From: Diaminobutyricimonas sp. LJ205 | GTDB lineage: Bacteria > Actinomycetota > Actinomycetes > Actinomycetales > Microbacteriaceae | DNA: 64,000 nucleotides | Assembly (NCBI RefSeq): GCF_009755725.1 | Contig: NZ_CP046619.1 | Span: 310,001 to 374,000 of the forward strand | Reading direction: 5' to 3' | Part shown: in pieces, positions 7,399 to 16,290 of the stretch | How the letters are laid out: every line of letters starts with the position of its first letter | How positions within the stretch are numbered: the stretch's first letter is position 1 | Notes under the pieces: model-generated | The model's input: only the letters and a program-made list of their open reading frames with translations | Database searches by the model: none | Told to the model about the DNA's origin: nothing | Translations under genes and position numbers: made by a program

Positions 7399-7995
7399 TT
7401 AAATGGTTGAATCCTCGATGAGTAGATGGCACCAGGCATCGGTGAGTGTCTGCAGGGAGATCTCGCGCGGGACGACCCAGCCGACGCGGAACCAGCGGCG
7501 CGACAGGTACTCGAACTGCCCGAACGCCAGGATGCATCGGATCCGCCTGGTGTGCTGCTCGAAGCGGCCCGCGCGATCCAGGCCGGATTCCATCGCCTCT
7601 GCGACGTGCTCGAACCATTTCTCGATGGCGTCCGCCACTTCCGGTTCGCCGGACGCTTGCTCGGCAGCCAGCAGGTAGGGGCGGATCACCGGCCACTGGT
7701 CGAACTTGCTGCTCAGCCACTGCTCCACAAGGTCGCGGCGCCCCAGCTCGACCACGACATCAAGCGGCGGGTCGTCGATCGCCGTGAGGATCACATCAAC
7801 TTCGGTGATCAGCTCGCTCATCAGCTGCGACTTCGACGCGAAGTGCAGGTAAAAGGTGGTCCGAGTAGTGCCCGCGGCGCCCGCGATGTCGTCGATCGTG
7901 GTTGGAACATAGCCCTTGGACTCGAACAGTTCGAGCGCCTTCTGGAGGAGAAGGTTGCGCGTCTGCTGCTTGTGAAGGTCTCGGAGGGTGGCCAT
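7399..7995 (-). CDS. TetR/AcrR family transcriptional regulator
   Basis: A 198-residue regulator with an N-terminal helix-turn-helix at about residues 10-55 (ALELFESKGYVPTTIDDIA followed by GTTRTTFYLHFASKSQL) and a variable ligand-binding C-terminal part. It probably represses the amidohydrolase-hydrolase operon 90 bases downstream on the same strand, whose leader carries the TTCA repeats; the divergent pta gene is the other possible target. ATG 7993-7995 gives the normal N-terminus. The ligand cannot be predicted. Confidence 0.9.
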   Translation of the reverse strand: MATLRDLHKQQTRNLLLQKALELFESKGYVPTTIDDIAGAAGTTRTTFYLHFASKSQLMSELITEVDVILTAIDDPPLDVVVELGRRDLVEQWLSSKFDQWPVIRPYLLAAEQASGEPEVADAIEKWFEHVAEAMESGLDRAGRFEQHTRRIRCILAFGQFEYLSRRWFRVGWVVPREISLQTLTDAWCHLLIEDSTI

Positions 7996-8035
7996 GCGAT
8001 CAGGGTAGAGGATCCGATGCAGATTGCACTGTCTC

Positions 8036-8109
8036 TTGACACTCTGTTATTTGAGTGGATACAGCCGGCGCCCCGGGACCGCCCACACCAGCCGCGTAGG
8101 CTGGCCCGG
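8036..8109 (+). promoter_or_regulatory. Promoter region of pta
   Basis: TAGGCT at 8097-8102 ends six bases before the GTG start, the arrangement expected for a leaderless mRNA. A second candidate is TTGACA (8036-8041), 18 bases, TACAGC (8060-8065), which would give a leader of about 40 bases. Confidence 0.45.
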
Positions 8110-10199
8110 TGGCAACACGGATTTTCATCACGTCCGCCGAGGGTCAGACCGGCAAATCGACCGTCGCCCTCGGAGTCCTTGAAGCGTTGAACCGGCAGGC
8201 CGGCCGGGTAGGGGTGTTTCGTCCGGTCGCGCGCACGGCGGGCGGGCGCGATTACGTTCTCGAGCTGATGCTTGAACACGATTCAGCGGATCTCGACTAC
8301 GACGAATGCGTCGGCGTCAGCTACGAACGGGTGCACACCGACCCCGACGCCGCGCTTGCCGAGATCATGACCCGGTTCCAGGCGATCGAGTCCCGTTGCG
8401 ACGCTGTGGTGATCCTCGGCTCGGACTACACCGATGTCGCGGTGCCCACCGAGCTCTCATTCAACGCGCGCGTCGCGGCGAACCTCGGCGCGCCCGTGCT
8501 GCTCGTGCTCGGCGGACGCTCGGGCGATTCGTCGCGCACGCCCGACGACCTGCGCCAGCTGGCCGAGGTGACCGAAGCCGAGCTGCGCGCCCAGCACGCG
8601 TCACTGCTGGCGATCATCGCCAACCGCGTCGACCCGGATAAACTGGCTGAGACCGTGTCCGCGATTCAGGGCACGGTGAGCGCGGGCACCCCGGTGTGGG
8701 CGCTGCCCGAAGACCCGATCCTCGTCGCCCCCACCGTCGGGTCGCTGTTCCGGGCGACCGAATCGGAACTGCTGTTCGGCGACCCGGCACTGCTCGACCG
8801 CGAGGCGCTTGGCTTCGTGGTCGCCGGCATGTCGATGGAGAACGTGCTGCCACGACTCATCGAGGCGTCGATCCTAGTCGTGCCAGGTGACCGGATGGAC
8901 GTGCTCGTCGGGGCCCTGATGGCCCAGGCATCCGGCACCTTCCCGAAGTTGTCCGGTGTCATCCTGAACGGCGGCTTCCCGGTGTCCCCGCAGATCGAGC
9001 AGCTGATCTCCGGCTCCGGCGTGACCCTTCCGATCGCCCGCACCAGCTTTGGCACCTATGACACCGCCCGGCGGCTGGCCACGACTCGGGGCCGGTTCGC
9101 CGCCGAAACCGCGCAGAAGTACACCAGGGCGCTGTCGCTGTTCGAGGCGAACGTCGACGCCGCGAAGTTGCTTGATGTCCTCAAGGTGACCACGGCATCC
9201 GTCGTCACCCCGCTGATGTTCGAGCGCGGGCTGCTTGGCCGTGCGCGTGCCGACCTCAAGCACATCGTGCTGCCGGAGGGTGGCGACGACCGCATCCTGC
9301 AGGCGGCGAACATGCTCGCGCAGCGCGGCGTGGTCAAGCTGACGGTGCTCGGCGACGAAGCGAAGATCCGCTCCAGGGCCGCGGAGCTCGGCCTTGACCT
9401 CGGGCAGGTGCAGATTCTCAGCCCGTTCGACCCCGAGTTGCGGCAGCGCTTCGCCGAGGAATACGTCCGGCTGCGCTCGCATAAGGGCATCAGCGCCGAG
9501 ATGGCCGCCGACACGGTGACGGATGTCTCCTACTTCGGCACCATGATGGTTCACCTCGGGCTGGCCGACGGCATGGTCTCCGGCGCCCAGCACACCACCG
9601 CGCACACCATCCGGCCGGCATTCGAGATCATCAAGACCAAGTCGGGCGTGAAGGTCGTCTCCAGCGTGTTCCTGATGGCGCTCGCCGACCGGGTGCTCGT
9701 CTACGGCGACTGCGCCGTGATCCCGGAACCCACCGTCGAGCAGCTCGCCGACATTGCGATCTCGTCGGCGGAGACCGCCCAGCAGTTCGGGATCGAGCCG
9801 CGGGTCGCGATGCTCAGCTACTCCACCGGGGATTCCGGTTCCGGCGTCGATGTCGAGAAGGTACGCGCGGCCACCGAACTGGTTCGCGAACGCAGTCCGG
9901 ACCTGCTGGTCGAGGGACCGATCCAGTACGACGCGGCCGCCGACCCGGTGGTTGCGGCGCAGAAGATGCCCGATTCGCCGGTCGCGGGCAAGGCGACGGT
10001 GTTCATCTTCCCCGACCTGAACACCGGCAACAACACCTACAAGGCGGTGCAGCGCAGCGCCAACGCGGTCGCGATGGGGCCGGTGCTGCAGGGCTTGAAC
10101 AAGCCGATCAACGACCTGTCGCGCGGCGCGCTGGTGCGCGACATCGTCAACACCGTCGCGATCACCGCGATCCAGGCGCAGGGAGCTTCACCCGCATGA
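8109..10199 (+). CDS. pta: Phosphate acetyltransferase
   Basis: A 696-residue long-form enzyme that converts acetyl-CoA and phosphate to acetyl phosphate and CoA. Seen: N-terminal P-loop-like dethiobiotin-synthetase-fold domain (FITSAEGQTGKST at 6-18), a middle DRTGG-type domain, and the C-terminal catalytic PTA domain (from about residue 375, with HIVLPEGGDDRIL and the conserved SYSTGDSGSG). The length equals that of the E. coli long Pta. It overlaps ackA by four bases (ATGA), so the two are translated together. GTG 8109 is chosen because the protein then begins directly with the first beta strand. Acts in the cytoplasm in overflow or acetate uptake. Confidence 0.97.
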   Translation: MATRIFITSAEGQTGKSTVALGVLEALNRQAGRVGVFRPVARTAGGRDYVLELMLEHDSADLDYDECVGVSYERVHTDPDAALAEIMTRFQAIESRCDAVVILGSDYTDVAVPTELSFNARVAANLGAPVLLVLGGRSGDSSRTPDDLRQLAEVTEAELRAQHASLLAIIANRVDPDKLAETVSAIQGTVSAGTPVWALPEDPILVAPTVGSLFRATESELLFGDPALLDREALGFVVAGMSMENVLPRLIEASILVVPGDRMDVLVGALMAQASGTFPKLSGVILNGGFPVSPQIEQLISGSGVTLPIARTSFGTYDTARRLATTRGRFAAETAQKYTRALSLFEANVDAAKLLDVLKVTTASVVTPLMFERGLLGRARADLKHIVLPEGGDDRILQAANMLAQRGVVKLTVLGDEAKIRSRAAELGLDLGQVQILSPFDPELRQRFAEEYVRLRSHKGISAEMAADTVTDVSYFGTMMVHLGLADGMVSGAQHTTAHTIRPAFEIIKTKSGVKVVSSVFLMALADRVLVYGDCAVIPEPTVEQLADIAISSAETAQQFGIEPRVAMLSYSTGDSGSGVDVEKVRAATELVRERSPDLLVEGPIQYDAAADPVVAAQKMPDSPVAGKATVFIFPDLNTGNNTYKAVQRSANAVAMGPVLQGLNKPINDLSRGALVRDIVNTVAITAIQAQGASPA

Positions 10200-11320
10200 G
10201 CAGTGTCTTCGTCGTCAACTCAGGCTCCTCATCGATCAAGTTCCAGCTGATCGACCTGAAGACCGAGGAATCCCGGCTCAGCGGACTGATCGAACGCGTC
10301 GGTGAGCCGGGATCGGCGATCTCCGACCACGAGGTAGGCATGAGCGTCGTGCTCGCGAAGCTCGGCGACCAGACCGGCGATATCGTCGCGGTCGGTCACC
10401 GCGTGGTGCATGGCGGCAGCGACTTCGCCGGCCCGACCCTGATCGATGACGAGGTCGAGCGCGAGATCGACTCGCTGTCCCGGCTGGCGCCACTGCACAA
10501 TCCCGCCAACCTGCTCGGCATCCGTGCCGCCCGCAAGGCGATGCCAGATGTGCCGCACGTGGCCGTCTTCGACACCGCCTTCCACCAGTCCATGCCGCCA
10601 GCGGCATACACCTACGCGATCGACGCGGAACTAGCCGAGCAGTACAAGGTGCGCCGCTACGGCTTCCACGGCACGTCGCATAAATACGTCTCTGAGCGTG
10701 CCGCCGAGATGCTCGGCAAGCCGCTCGACGACGTGCGCACCATCGTGCTGCATCTCGGCAATGGGGCATCCGTCACCGCGGTGGATGGGGGCCGCTCGGT
10801 CGACACCTCAATGGGGCTGACTCCGTTGCAGGGGCTCGTGATGGGCACGCGCACCGGCGACATCGACCCCGCCGTGGTGTTCCACCTGCACCGCGCGGCC
10901 GGGCTCAGCGTCGACGAGCTGGACGTGCTGTTCAATCGCAAGAGCGGACTGCTCGGACTCACCGGCATGGGTGACATGCGCGACGTCCAGGAGGCTGCGA
11001 GCAAGGGCGACGCCGCCGCGGATCTTGCCTTGCAGGTGTGGCGGCACCGGATCCGGCACTACATCGGCGCGTATTTCGCGCAGCTGGGTCGACTCGACGC
11101 GTTGGTCTTCACCGCGGGGATCGGCGAGAACAACGCCCTGCTGCGGCGCCGGGCGCTCGCCGGGCTCGAGCACCTCGGTATCCGCGTCGATGACGACCGC
11201 AACGAGCTGGCATCCCGTGAGGCACGCGTCATCTCACCGGATGGCGCGGCGGTCACGGTCATGGTGATCCCGACGAACGAAGAGCTGGAGATCGCCAGGC
11301 AGGCGGCATCCGTCGTCTGA
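10196..11320 (+). CDS. ackA: Acetate kinase
   Basis: A 374-residue kinase that interconverts acetyl phosphate plus ADP and acetate plus ATP. Seen: N-terminal NSGSSSIKFQL, the phosphate loop HLGNGASVTA, the motif SMGLTPLQGLVMGTRTGDIDP, and FTAGIGENN near the C-terminus. It is slightly shorter than the usual 395-400 residues but has every motif. The ATG overlaps the pta stop. With pta it completes the Ack-Pta pathway; acs at 45164-47128 provides the high-affinity alternative. Confidence 0.97.
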   Translation: MSSVFVVNSGSSSIKFQLIDLKTEESRLSGLIERVGEPGSAISDHEVGMSVVLAKLGDQTGDIVAVGHRVVHGGSDFAGPTLIDDEVEREIDSLSRLAPLHNPANLLGIRAARKAMPDVPHVAVFDTAFHQSMPPAAYTYAIDAELAEQYKVRRYGFHGTSHKYVSERAAEMLGKPLDDVRTIVLHLGNGASVTAVDGGRSVDTSMGLTPLQGLVMGTRTGDIDPAVVFHLHRAAGLSVDELDVLFNRKSGLLGLTGMGDMRDVQEAASKGDAAADLALQVWRHRIRHYIGAYFAQLGRLDALVFTAGIGENNALLRRRALAGLEHLGIRVDDDRNELASREARVISPDGAAVTVMVIPTNEELEIARQAASVV

Positions 11321-11384
11321 GGGGACTCGCGAGAAAATGCTGCATTAGACTCGCGGTTCACCTCGACCCGTGAAGGAGCCGATC

Positions 11385-12362
11385 GTGTCCGCGCATCCGA
11401 TGCTGACTCCGCTGACCACGGCAGCAGAGACGCAGCGATTCTCAACCAGCACCGTCCCCGTCGACCGGAGACTGGCCAGCTGGGAGGAATACAACGAACA
11501 GGTCCTGTTCGGGCTGCGCGCCTCCACACTGTCTGACGACGGACTCCTTGCGACGCAGAGCAACCTCGACCTCCATCGTCTGCGGTTCACCGAGATCATC
11601 GGCAATAACCATGTGATCGAACGCACCCCGCGCAACATCGCCGCGAAGCCAGTTGATGCGGTCATGCTCTGCCTGCTGCTGAAAGGCAATGCGTTCCTGT
11701 ACCACGCTGACGGCTGCGACCCGGTGCGGGCAGGAGACGCCGTTCTGTACGACGCCGACCGACCGTTCATGTACGGGTTCTCGAGCAACATGCACCAGCT
11801 GATTTTGGAGCTGCCGCGCAACGTCTTCCACGGCAGTATCGGCGAGGAGGGCGTTGTCCGCCCACGCGTGCTGCACCTCGCCGACTCTCAGGTGGCACAG
11901 GGCTGGGTGCGGGCCGCCGCCAAGTCCATGCACGACGCCATCAGACAACCGTCGCTGGCGAGCCCTGATCTTGAAGACTCGCTGATCGACCTGCACGCGC
12001 TGATGCTCGGCCACGGTGCGAGCGCGACCGGCAGCGGGTACGTCCTCGCCGCCCGAGAGTTCGTGCGGGCACACCTGAACGAAACGGACCTGTCCACGGC
12101 GCGGATTGCGCGAGCGGTCGGCGTGAGCGAACGGCACCTCGCCCGCGTGTTCGCCGACGAAGGGCTGACCGTCGCCACCTACGTGATGGACCAGCGGATG
12201 TCGCGCGCCCGGGACATCCTCGGGGATCAATCCCGGCAGACACTGGCCATCTCGGAGGTCGCGGCCGCGGTTGGATTTGTGTCTGCCGCTCACTTCGCGC
12301 GGGTGTTCAAGGCGCGCTTCGACTGCAATCCGCGCGAGGCCCGCGACGCTTTCCTGCGCTGA
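11385..12362 (+). CDS. AraC family transcriptional regulator
   Basis: A 325-residue activator. The C-terminal 100 residues contain the two AraC helix-turn-helices (IARAVGVSERHLARVFADEG and ISEVAAAVGFVSAAHFARVF) with the family tail CNPREAR; the N-terminal 190 residues resemble the AraC-binding-like sensor domain seen in NphR/FeaR-type activators. GTG 11385 was chosen because GAAGGAG sits six bases upstream; a GTG at 11370 lacks a ribosome site. It most likely activates the transporter-aldehyde dehydrogenase operon that starts 170 bases downstream, through the CGGACAT repeats at 12400-12427. TAGACT at 11346-11351 may be its -10 element. Confidence 0.92.
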   Translation: MSAHPMLTPLTTAAETQRFSTSTVPVDRRLASWEEYNEQVLFGLRASTLSDDGLLATQSNLDLHRLRFTEIIGNNHVIERTPRNIAAKPVDAVMLCLLLKGNAFLYHADGCDPVRAGDAVLYDADRPFMYGFSSNMHQLILELPRNVFHGSIGEEGVVRPRVLHLADSQVAQGWVRAAAKSMHDAIRQPSLASPDLEDSLIDLHALMLGHGASATGSGYVLAAREFVRAHLNETDLSTARIARAVGVSERHLARVFADEGLTVATYVMDQRMSRARDILGDQSRQTLAISEVAAAVGFVSAAHFARVFKARFDCNPREARDAFLR

Positions 12363-12389
12363 TAGCGCCCGGCTGAGTGCGTGGCCGGA

Positions 12390-12430
12390 TTGACTCTTTC
12401 GGACATGTTCCTGCCTGTTCCGGACATCGG
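12390..12430 (+). promoter_or_regulatory. Candidate AraC-activated promoter with two CGGACAT half-sites
   Basis: CGGACAT occurs at 12400-12406 and 12421-12427, exactly 21 bp apart (two helical turns), the classic spacing of AraC-family direct half-sites. TTGACT at 12390-12395 could be a -35; no good -10 follows at 17 bases, as expected for an activator-dependent promoter. Confidence 0.55.
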
Positions 12431-12534
12431 GGCTTAGGCCCGGCCTTCGAACGCCACGCTGATGGGGAGTGCCCGCGGGAGGCTTCGCCGTCCGCCGGGT
12501 TCAACGACGCACCCTTTTATCGAAAGGCACAGCC

Positions 12535-13656
12535 ATGAAGCCCCTGCGCACCCCGCGCATGGTCGCGATCCTCGCCGGATCCGCGCTCTTGCTCACCCTC
12601 GCCGCCTGTAGCACCGAAGAATCCACCGCACCCGCTGGCGATGCCGCCGTGGCAGCGGAGACTGACACGGCCGCGCTCGAGGCAATGCTGGAGGAGTTCC
12701 AGCAGCCACTGAACGAAGAGGTCCCGGAAAGCTCGCCCGCGATCCAGGCCGGCAAGTCGATCGTGGTCATCCCCTGCACCTACGCCTCGGAGGCCTGCGC
12801 CCGCGGAGCGGACGCCGCCATCGAAGCGGCCGAGTCGCTCGGCTGGGAAGCCCGCATGATCGACCCCGGTGGAAACCCCGAGAAGGCTCGGCAGGCGATC
12901 GACCAGGCCATCCAATTGGATGCGGACGGCATTATCTTCACCGCCGCCGTCGGTGACCAGATCAACGAGAAGCTCGCCGAGGCCCGCGCTGCCGGCATCT
13001 TCCTGGTGAACAGCATGTCGCCCGGCGACGAGCGGTTCGACGTCGACATCTCGCCTGACGAGGACCTGAGCGGCAAGATGTCGGCCGCCGCGATCGCACT
13101 TGACAGCGGCGGCGACGCGAAGGTGCTCGTCACCACCGACCCCGCGTTCCCCTCGATTGCCGAGCGCACCGCTGCGTTCGTGAAGTGGCTGCCCGAGCTG
13201 TGCGCGGACTGCGAGATTGTCGAAACCCTCGAGACGCAGATGTCACAGCTGCAGTCCGGCCTCCCGCCGCAGATCCAGGCAACCCTCACGGCCAAGCCCC
13301 AGATCGACTACATCTGGACGCACACCGGTGCTGCAGTCGTCGGCAGCCAGGCCACCGTCGAGCGCAGCGCGAACGGCGACACCATCAAAATGCTGTCCTT
13401 TGACGGTAACTCGGCGAACCTCGACCTGATCTCGCAGGAGAAGAGCCAGTTCGTCGACGTCATCAAGCCCATGGAGTGGGCCGGCTACCTGATGGTGCAT
13501 GAGATGAACCGGCTCCTCGCCGGCGAGCTCACCGAGTACGAGCTGATCGACATGCCGAAGCGCCTGGTCACGGCAGACACCATGCCTGACCTGCCCTGGA
13601 CCGGCGACGCGGACTGGAAGTCCGGGTTCAAAACTCTCTGGAAGAACGCGGCGTAA
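12535..13656 (+). CDS. ABC transporter substrate-binding lipoprotein
   Basis: A 373-residue binding protein anchored to the outer face of the membrane. Seen: signal peptide with LTLAAC lipobox, Cys at 25, an Ala/Glu-rich linker, then a periplasmic-binding type 4 fold (GKSIVVIPCTYASE, later TAAVGDQINEKLAEARAAGI and AYVWTHTGAA-like strands). ATG 12535 follows GAAAGG; a longer frame upstream would bury the signal peptide. It is the first gene of the operon binding protein-ATPase-permease-aldehyde dehydrogenase and is followed by a strong hairpin, which would let it be made in excess over the membrane parts. Substrate unknown; the aldehyde dehydrogenase hints at an aromatic or alcohol/aldehyde precursor. 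Confidence 0.92.
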   Translation: MKPLRTPRMVAILAGSALLLTLAACSTEESTAPAGDAAVAAETDTAALEAMLEEFQQPLNEEVPESSPAIQAGKSIVVIPCTYASEACARGADAAIEAAESLGWEARMIDPGGNPEKARQAIDQAIQLDADGIIFTAAVGDQINEKLAEARAAGIFLVNSMSPGDERFDVDISPDEDLSGKMSAAAIALDSGGDAKVLVTTDPAFPSIAERTAAFVKWLPELCADCEIVETLETQMSQLQSGLPPQIQATLTAKPQIDYIWTHTGAAVVGSQATVERSANGDTIKMLSFDGNSANLDLISQEKSQFVDVIKPMEWAGYLMVHEMNRLLAGELTEYELIDMPKRLVTADTMPDLPWTGDADWKSGFKTLWKNAA

Positions 13657-13663
13657 CACCGCC

Positions 13664-13697
13664 CTCCGGTGCCTGATCGTCTGATCAGGCACCGGAG
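13664..13697 (+). terminator. Perfect 15-bp intercistronic hairpin
   Basis: CTCCGGTGCCTGATC (13664-13678) pairs perfectly with GATCAGGCACCGGAG (13683-13697) around a four-base loop. It lies between the binding-protein stop and the ATPase start and has no T-tract. It may act as a partial terminator or protect the upstream mRNA from 3-prime decay. Confidence 0.65.
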
Positions 13698-13721
13698 TTC
13701 GCACAGCTACGGACGGATCGC

Positions 13722-15245
13722 ATGATTACCACCCCTGCCCTCACTGTTGCCGGCCTCAGCAAAACCTTCGCCGGGCAGCGGGCCCTGGACGATGTGTCGT
13801 TCTCGATCGCCGACGGCGCCATCACGGCCCTGCTCGGCATGAACGGCTCAGGCAAGTCGACCCTGATCAAGATTCTCGCGGGGGTGTACTCGCCGGACCC
13901 TGGCGCCGCGCTCACCGTGCGCGGCGACGAGCTCGCCCTCCCGCTCCAGCCGAGCGACGCACACCGAGTAGGGCTCCGATTCCTGCATCAGGATCTGGGC
14001 CTGGTCGATGCCCTCACCGTGGCAGACAACTTCGCGCTTACTGACGGTTTTTTCGCAGCGGGTACGCTCGCTCCGATCAACCGACGCAAACAGGAACGGC
14101 ACACGAGCTCAACACTGGAACGCTTTGAGATCGACGTGCGTCCCACCGCGCTGATCAGGGACCTTCCGCCGGCGACCCGAACCATGGTCGGCATCGCTCG
14201 CGCCTTCCAGGACGGCGACGACGCGGTGCGTCGCAACCTCCTGATTCTCGACGAACCCACCGCGTCGCTTCCCGCCGAGGAAGTTGAGCGGGTGCTCGGC
14301 ATGCTCGAGCGACTGCGCGCCGCCGGTGGGACCGCGATCTACGTCAGCCACCGAATCGACGAAGTCCGGCGCATCGCCGACCGCCTGCTCGTGCTTCGCG
14401 ACGGACAACTCGTTGCCGACGAACCGCTCGGCGCCCGGGACAACGATGACATCGTCTCGCTCGTCATCGGTCGACCGCTCGCGCGCGTCGAAGTCGCCGC
14501 ACCCGCTGAACGGGAAGGCGAGGTCGTGCTGTCGGCGACCGGCCTGCGCGGATCCCGGCTGACGGGAATCGATCTGGCAGTGCGCAGCGGCGAGATCGTC
14601 GGCGTCACCGGCCTGATCGGCTGCGGGCGCAGCGAGCTGATCCGCATGCTCGCCGGTGCGCAGAAACCGGATGCCGGAACAATGACGCTTGCAAGTCAGC
14701 CATATGCCCCCGGCGTTCCGGCCGACGCTGTCGGTCTCGGTGTCGGCTGCGTACCCCAGGACCGGCGGGCCGAGGGCATCGTCGCCGACATGAGCGTGGG
14801 GGAGAACCTCACCCTTGGCCGGTTGGACCGGTTCCGCCGTGCAGGCAGCATCGACCGTGCCGCTGAGCGGGAGGCATCCGCCGGCATGGCCGCCGAATAC
14901 CTGGTCAAGGCCCGATCGCTTGACGTGCCGATTCGTACGCTGTCCGGCGGCAATCAGCAGAAGGTCGTCGTTGCGCGGGCAGCCAGCACCGGCGTCCGGG
15001 TGCTGCTGCTCGATGAACCGTCCCAGGGAGTCGACGCTCTGGCCAAGCAGGAGATCGGCAACATCCTGCGCTCACTCGCCGAATCCGGGGTCGCCATCGT
15101 CGTGGCGTCAACCGACTACGCCGACTTCGTCGGTCTCGCCGACCGCGTGCTCGTCCTCAACCGAGGACGGCTGGCCGTCGAACTTGGGCCGGGCGAGATC
15201 ACCGAAGACAGCATCGCGCTGGCCTGCACCGCTCAGGCCGCCTGA
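13722..15245 (+). CDS. ABC transporter ATP-binding protein, RbsA-like, two ABC domains
   Basis: A 507-residue tandem ATPase. Domain 1 has Walker A GMNGSGKST, Q-loop HQD and Walker B LLILDEPTASL; its signature region is DLPPATRTM rather than a canonical LSGGQ. Domain 2 has the usual GLIGCGRSEL P-loop variant, signature LSGGNQQKV and Walker B LLLDEPSQG. It pairs with the permease encoded 17 bases downstream. Compared with its paralogue at 2660-4189 it keeps the catalytic Glu in domain 2. The start ATG 13722 places the first beta strand at residue 5, as in relatives. Confidence 0.93.
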   Translation: MITTPALTVAGLSKTFAGQRALDDVSFSIADGAITALLGMNGSGKSTLIKILAGVYSPDPGAALTVRGDELALPLQPSDAHRVGLRFLHQDLGLVDALTVADNFALTDGFFAAGTLAPINRRKQERHTSSTLERFEIDVRPTALIRDLPPATRTMVGIARAFQDGDDAVRRNLLILDEPTASLPAEEVERVLGMLERLRAAGGTAIYVSHRIDEVRRIADRLLVLRDGQLVADEPLGARDNDDIVSLVIGRPLARVEVAAPAEREGEVVLSATGLRGSRLTGIDLAVRSGEIVGVTGLIGCGRSELIRMLAGAQKPDAGTMTLASQPYAPGVPADAVGLGVGCVPQDRRAEGIVADMSVGENLTLGRLDRFRRAGSIDRAAEREASAGMAAEYLVKARSLDVPIRTLSGGNQQKVVVARAASTGVRVLLLDEPSQGVDALAKQEIGNILRSLAESGVAIVVASTDYADFVGLADRVLVLNRGRLAVELGPGEITEDSIALACTAQAA

Positions 15246-15262
15246 CCACCCAGGGAAGAACT

Positions 15263-16285
15263 GTGACTACCGCGACATCCACCAGCCTGCTCGACCGACT
15301 TCGGCCGGGCGCCATCATGCGCCAGTACGGCATCGCCGTATTTCTCGTGCTGATGATCATCGTCTTTTCGTTGCTCATGCCGAGCACCTTCGCCACGTCG
15401 GGCAACTTCCGGCAGATCCTCGGCGACCAGGCGGTGCCCGGCATCCTCGCGCTCGCCGTGATCCTGCCGCTCGCCGCCGGGGAGTTCGACCTCTCCGTCG
15501 CCGCCAACCTCGGCGCGACCACGATCCTCGGCATTGTGCTCGCCGGGTCGGGACTCCCGCTGCCGGTGGTGATCCTGGCCACCCTCGCGGCCGGAATGCT
15601 GATCGGTGCGATCAACGCCTTCATGGTGATCGTCGTTGGGGTCAACGCCTTCATCGCCACCCTCGGCATGGCGACCATCCTGTCCGGGTTCAACCTGCTG
15701 CTCACCGGCAGCACGCTGATCATGCACGATGACGGCGCCTTCACCGCCATGACCAACACCCGCGTGGCTGGCTTCCAGATGGTGATCGTTTACTTCCTCG
15801 TCGTCGCGGTGGTGCTCTGGTATCTGCTCGAGCGCACGCCGTTCGGCCGCTACCTGCGCGCAACCGGGATGGGACGGGATGCCGCACTCATCTCTGGCGT
15901 GCGCACCAAGAAGTACCTGGCTGCAGCCTTCATCGGCGCCGGACTGCTCGCCGGGCTGGCCGGCACCCTGCAGGCGTCCCGCGCCAGCAACGCCACCCCG
16001 GATCTCGGCCCCGAGTTCCTGCTGCCCGCCTACGCCGCGGCCTTCCTCGGTGCGACCGCGATCCGGGCCGGTTACTTCAACGTGTGGGGAACCGTCATCG
16101 GCGTGTACCTGCTCGCGATCGGCGCCAACGGGCTCATCATCCTCGGTGCCCGCACCTGGGTCATCAACGTCTTCAACGGCGTCGCCCTGCTCGTTGCGGT
16201 CTCGGCAGCGACGCTCGTGCAGCGCCGCCGCAAGCGAGTCAAGCCCGCGGCATCCGACGCCTCAACCCCCGCCTCGAAGGAGTAA
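15263..16285 (+). CDS. ABC transporter permease, RbsC-like
   Basis: A 340-residue membrane permease of the BPD_transp_2 family. Seen: first hydrophobic segment at about 17-37 (GIAVFLVLMIIVFSLLM), the family motif AAGEFDLSVAANLGAT, and AAFLGATAIRAGYFNVWGT in the C-terminal half; the last 20 residues are a basic cytoplasmic tail. GTG 15263 has AGGGAAG upstream. It forms the channel of the second transporter and is paralogous to 1632-2663. The aldehyde dehydrogenase begins five bases after its stop. Confidence 0.93.
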   Translation: MTTATSTSLLDRLRPGAIMRQYGIAVFLVLMIIVFSLLMPSTFATSGNFRQILGDQAVPGILALAVILPLAAGEFDLSVAANLGATTILGIVLAGSGLPLPVVILATLAAGMLIGAINAFMVIVVGVNAFIATLGMATILSGFNLLLTGSTLIMHDDGAFTAMTNTRVAGFQMVIVYFLVVAVVLWYLLERTPFGRYLRATGMGRDAALISGVRTKKYLAAAFIGAGLLAGLAGTLQASRASNATPDLGPEFLLPAYAAAFLGATAIRAGYFNVWGTVIGVYLLAIGANGLIILGARTWVINVFNGVALLVAVSAATLVQRRRKRVKPAASDASTPASKE

Positions 16286-16290
16286 CCGAA

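Noticed and set aside
11370-11384. Earlier GTG start for the AraC gene
   Set aside because: The codons from 11370 overlap the GAAGGAG ribosome site that serves GTG 11385.
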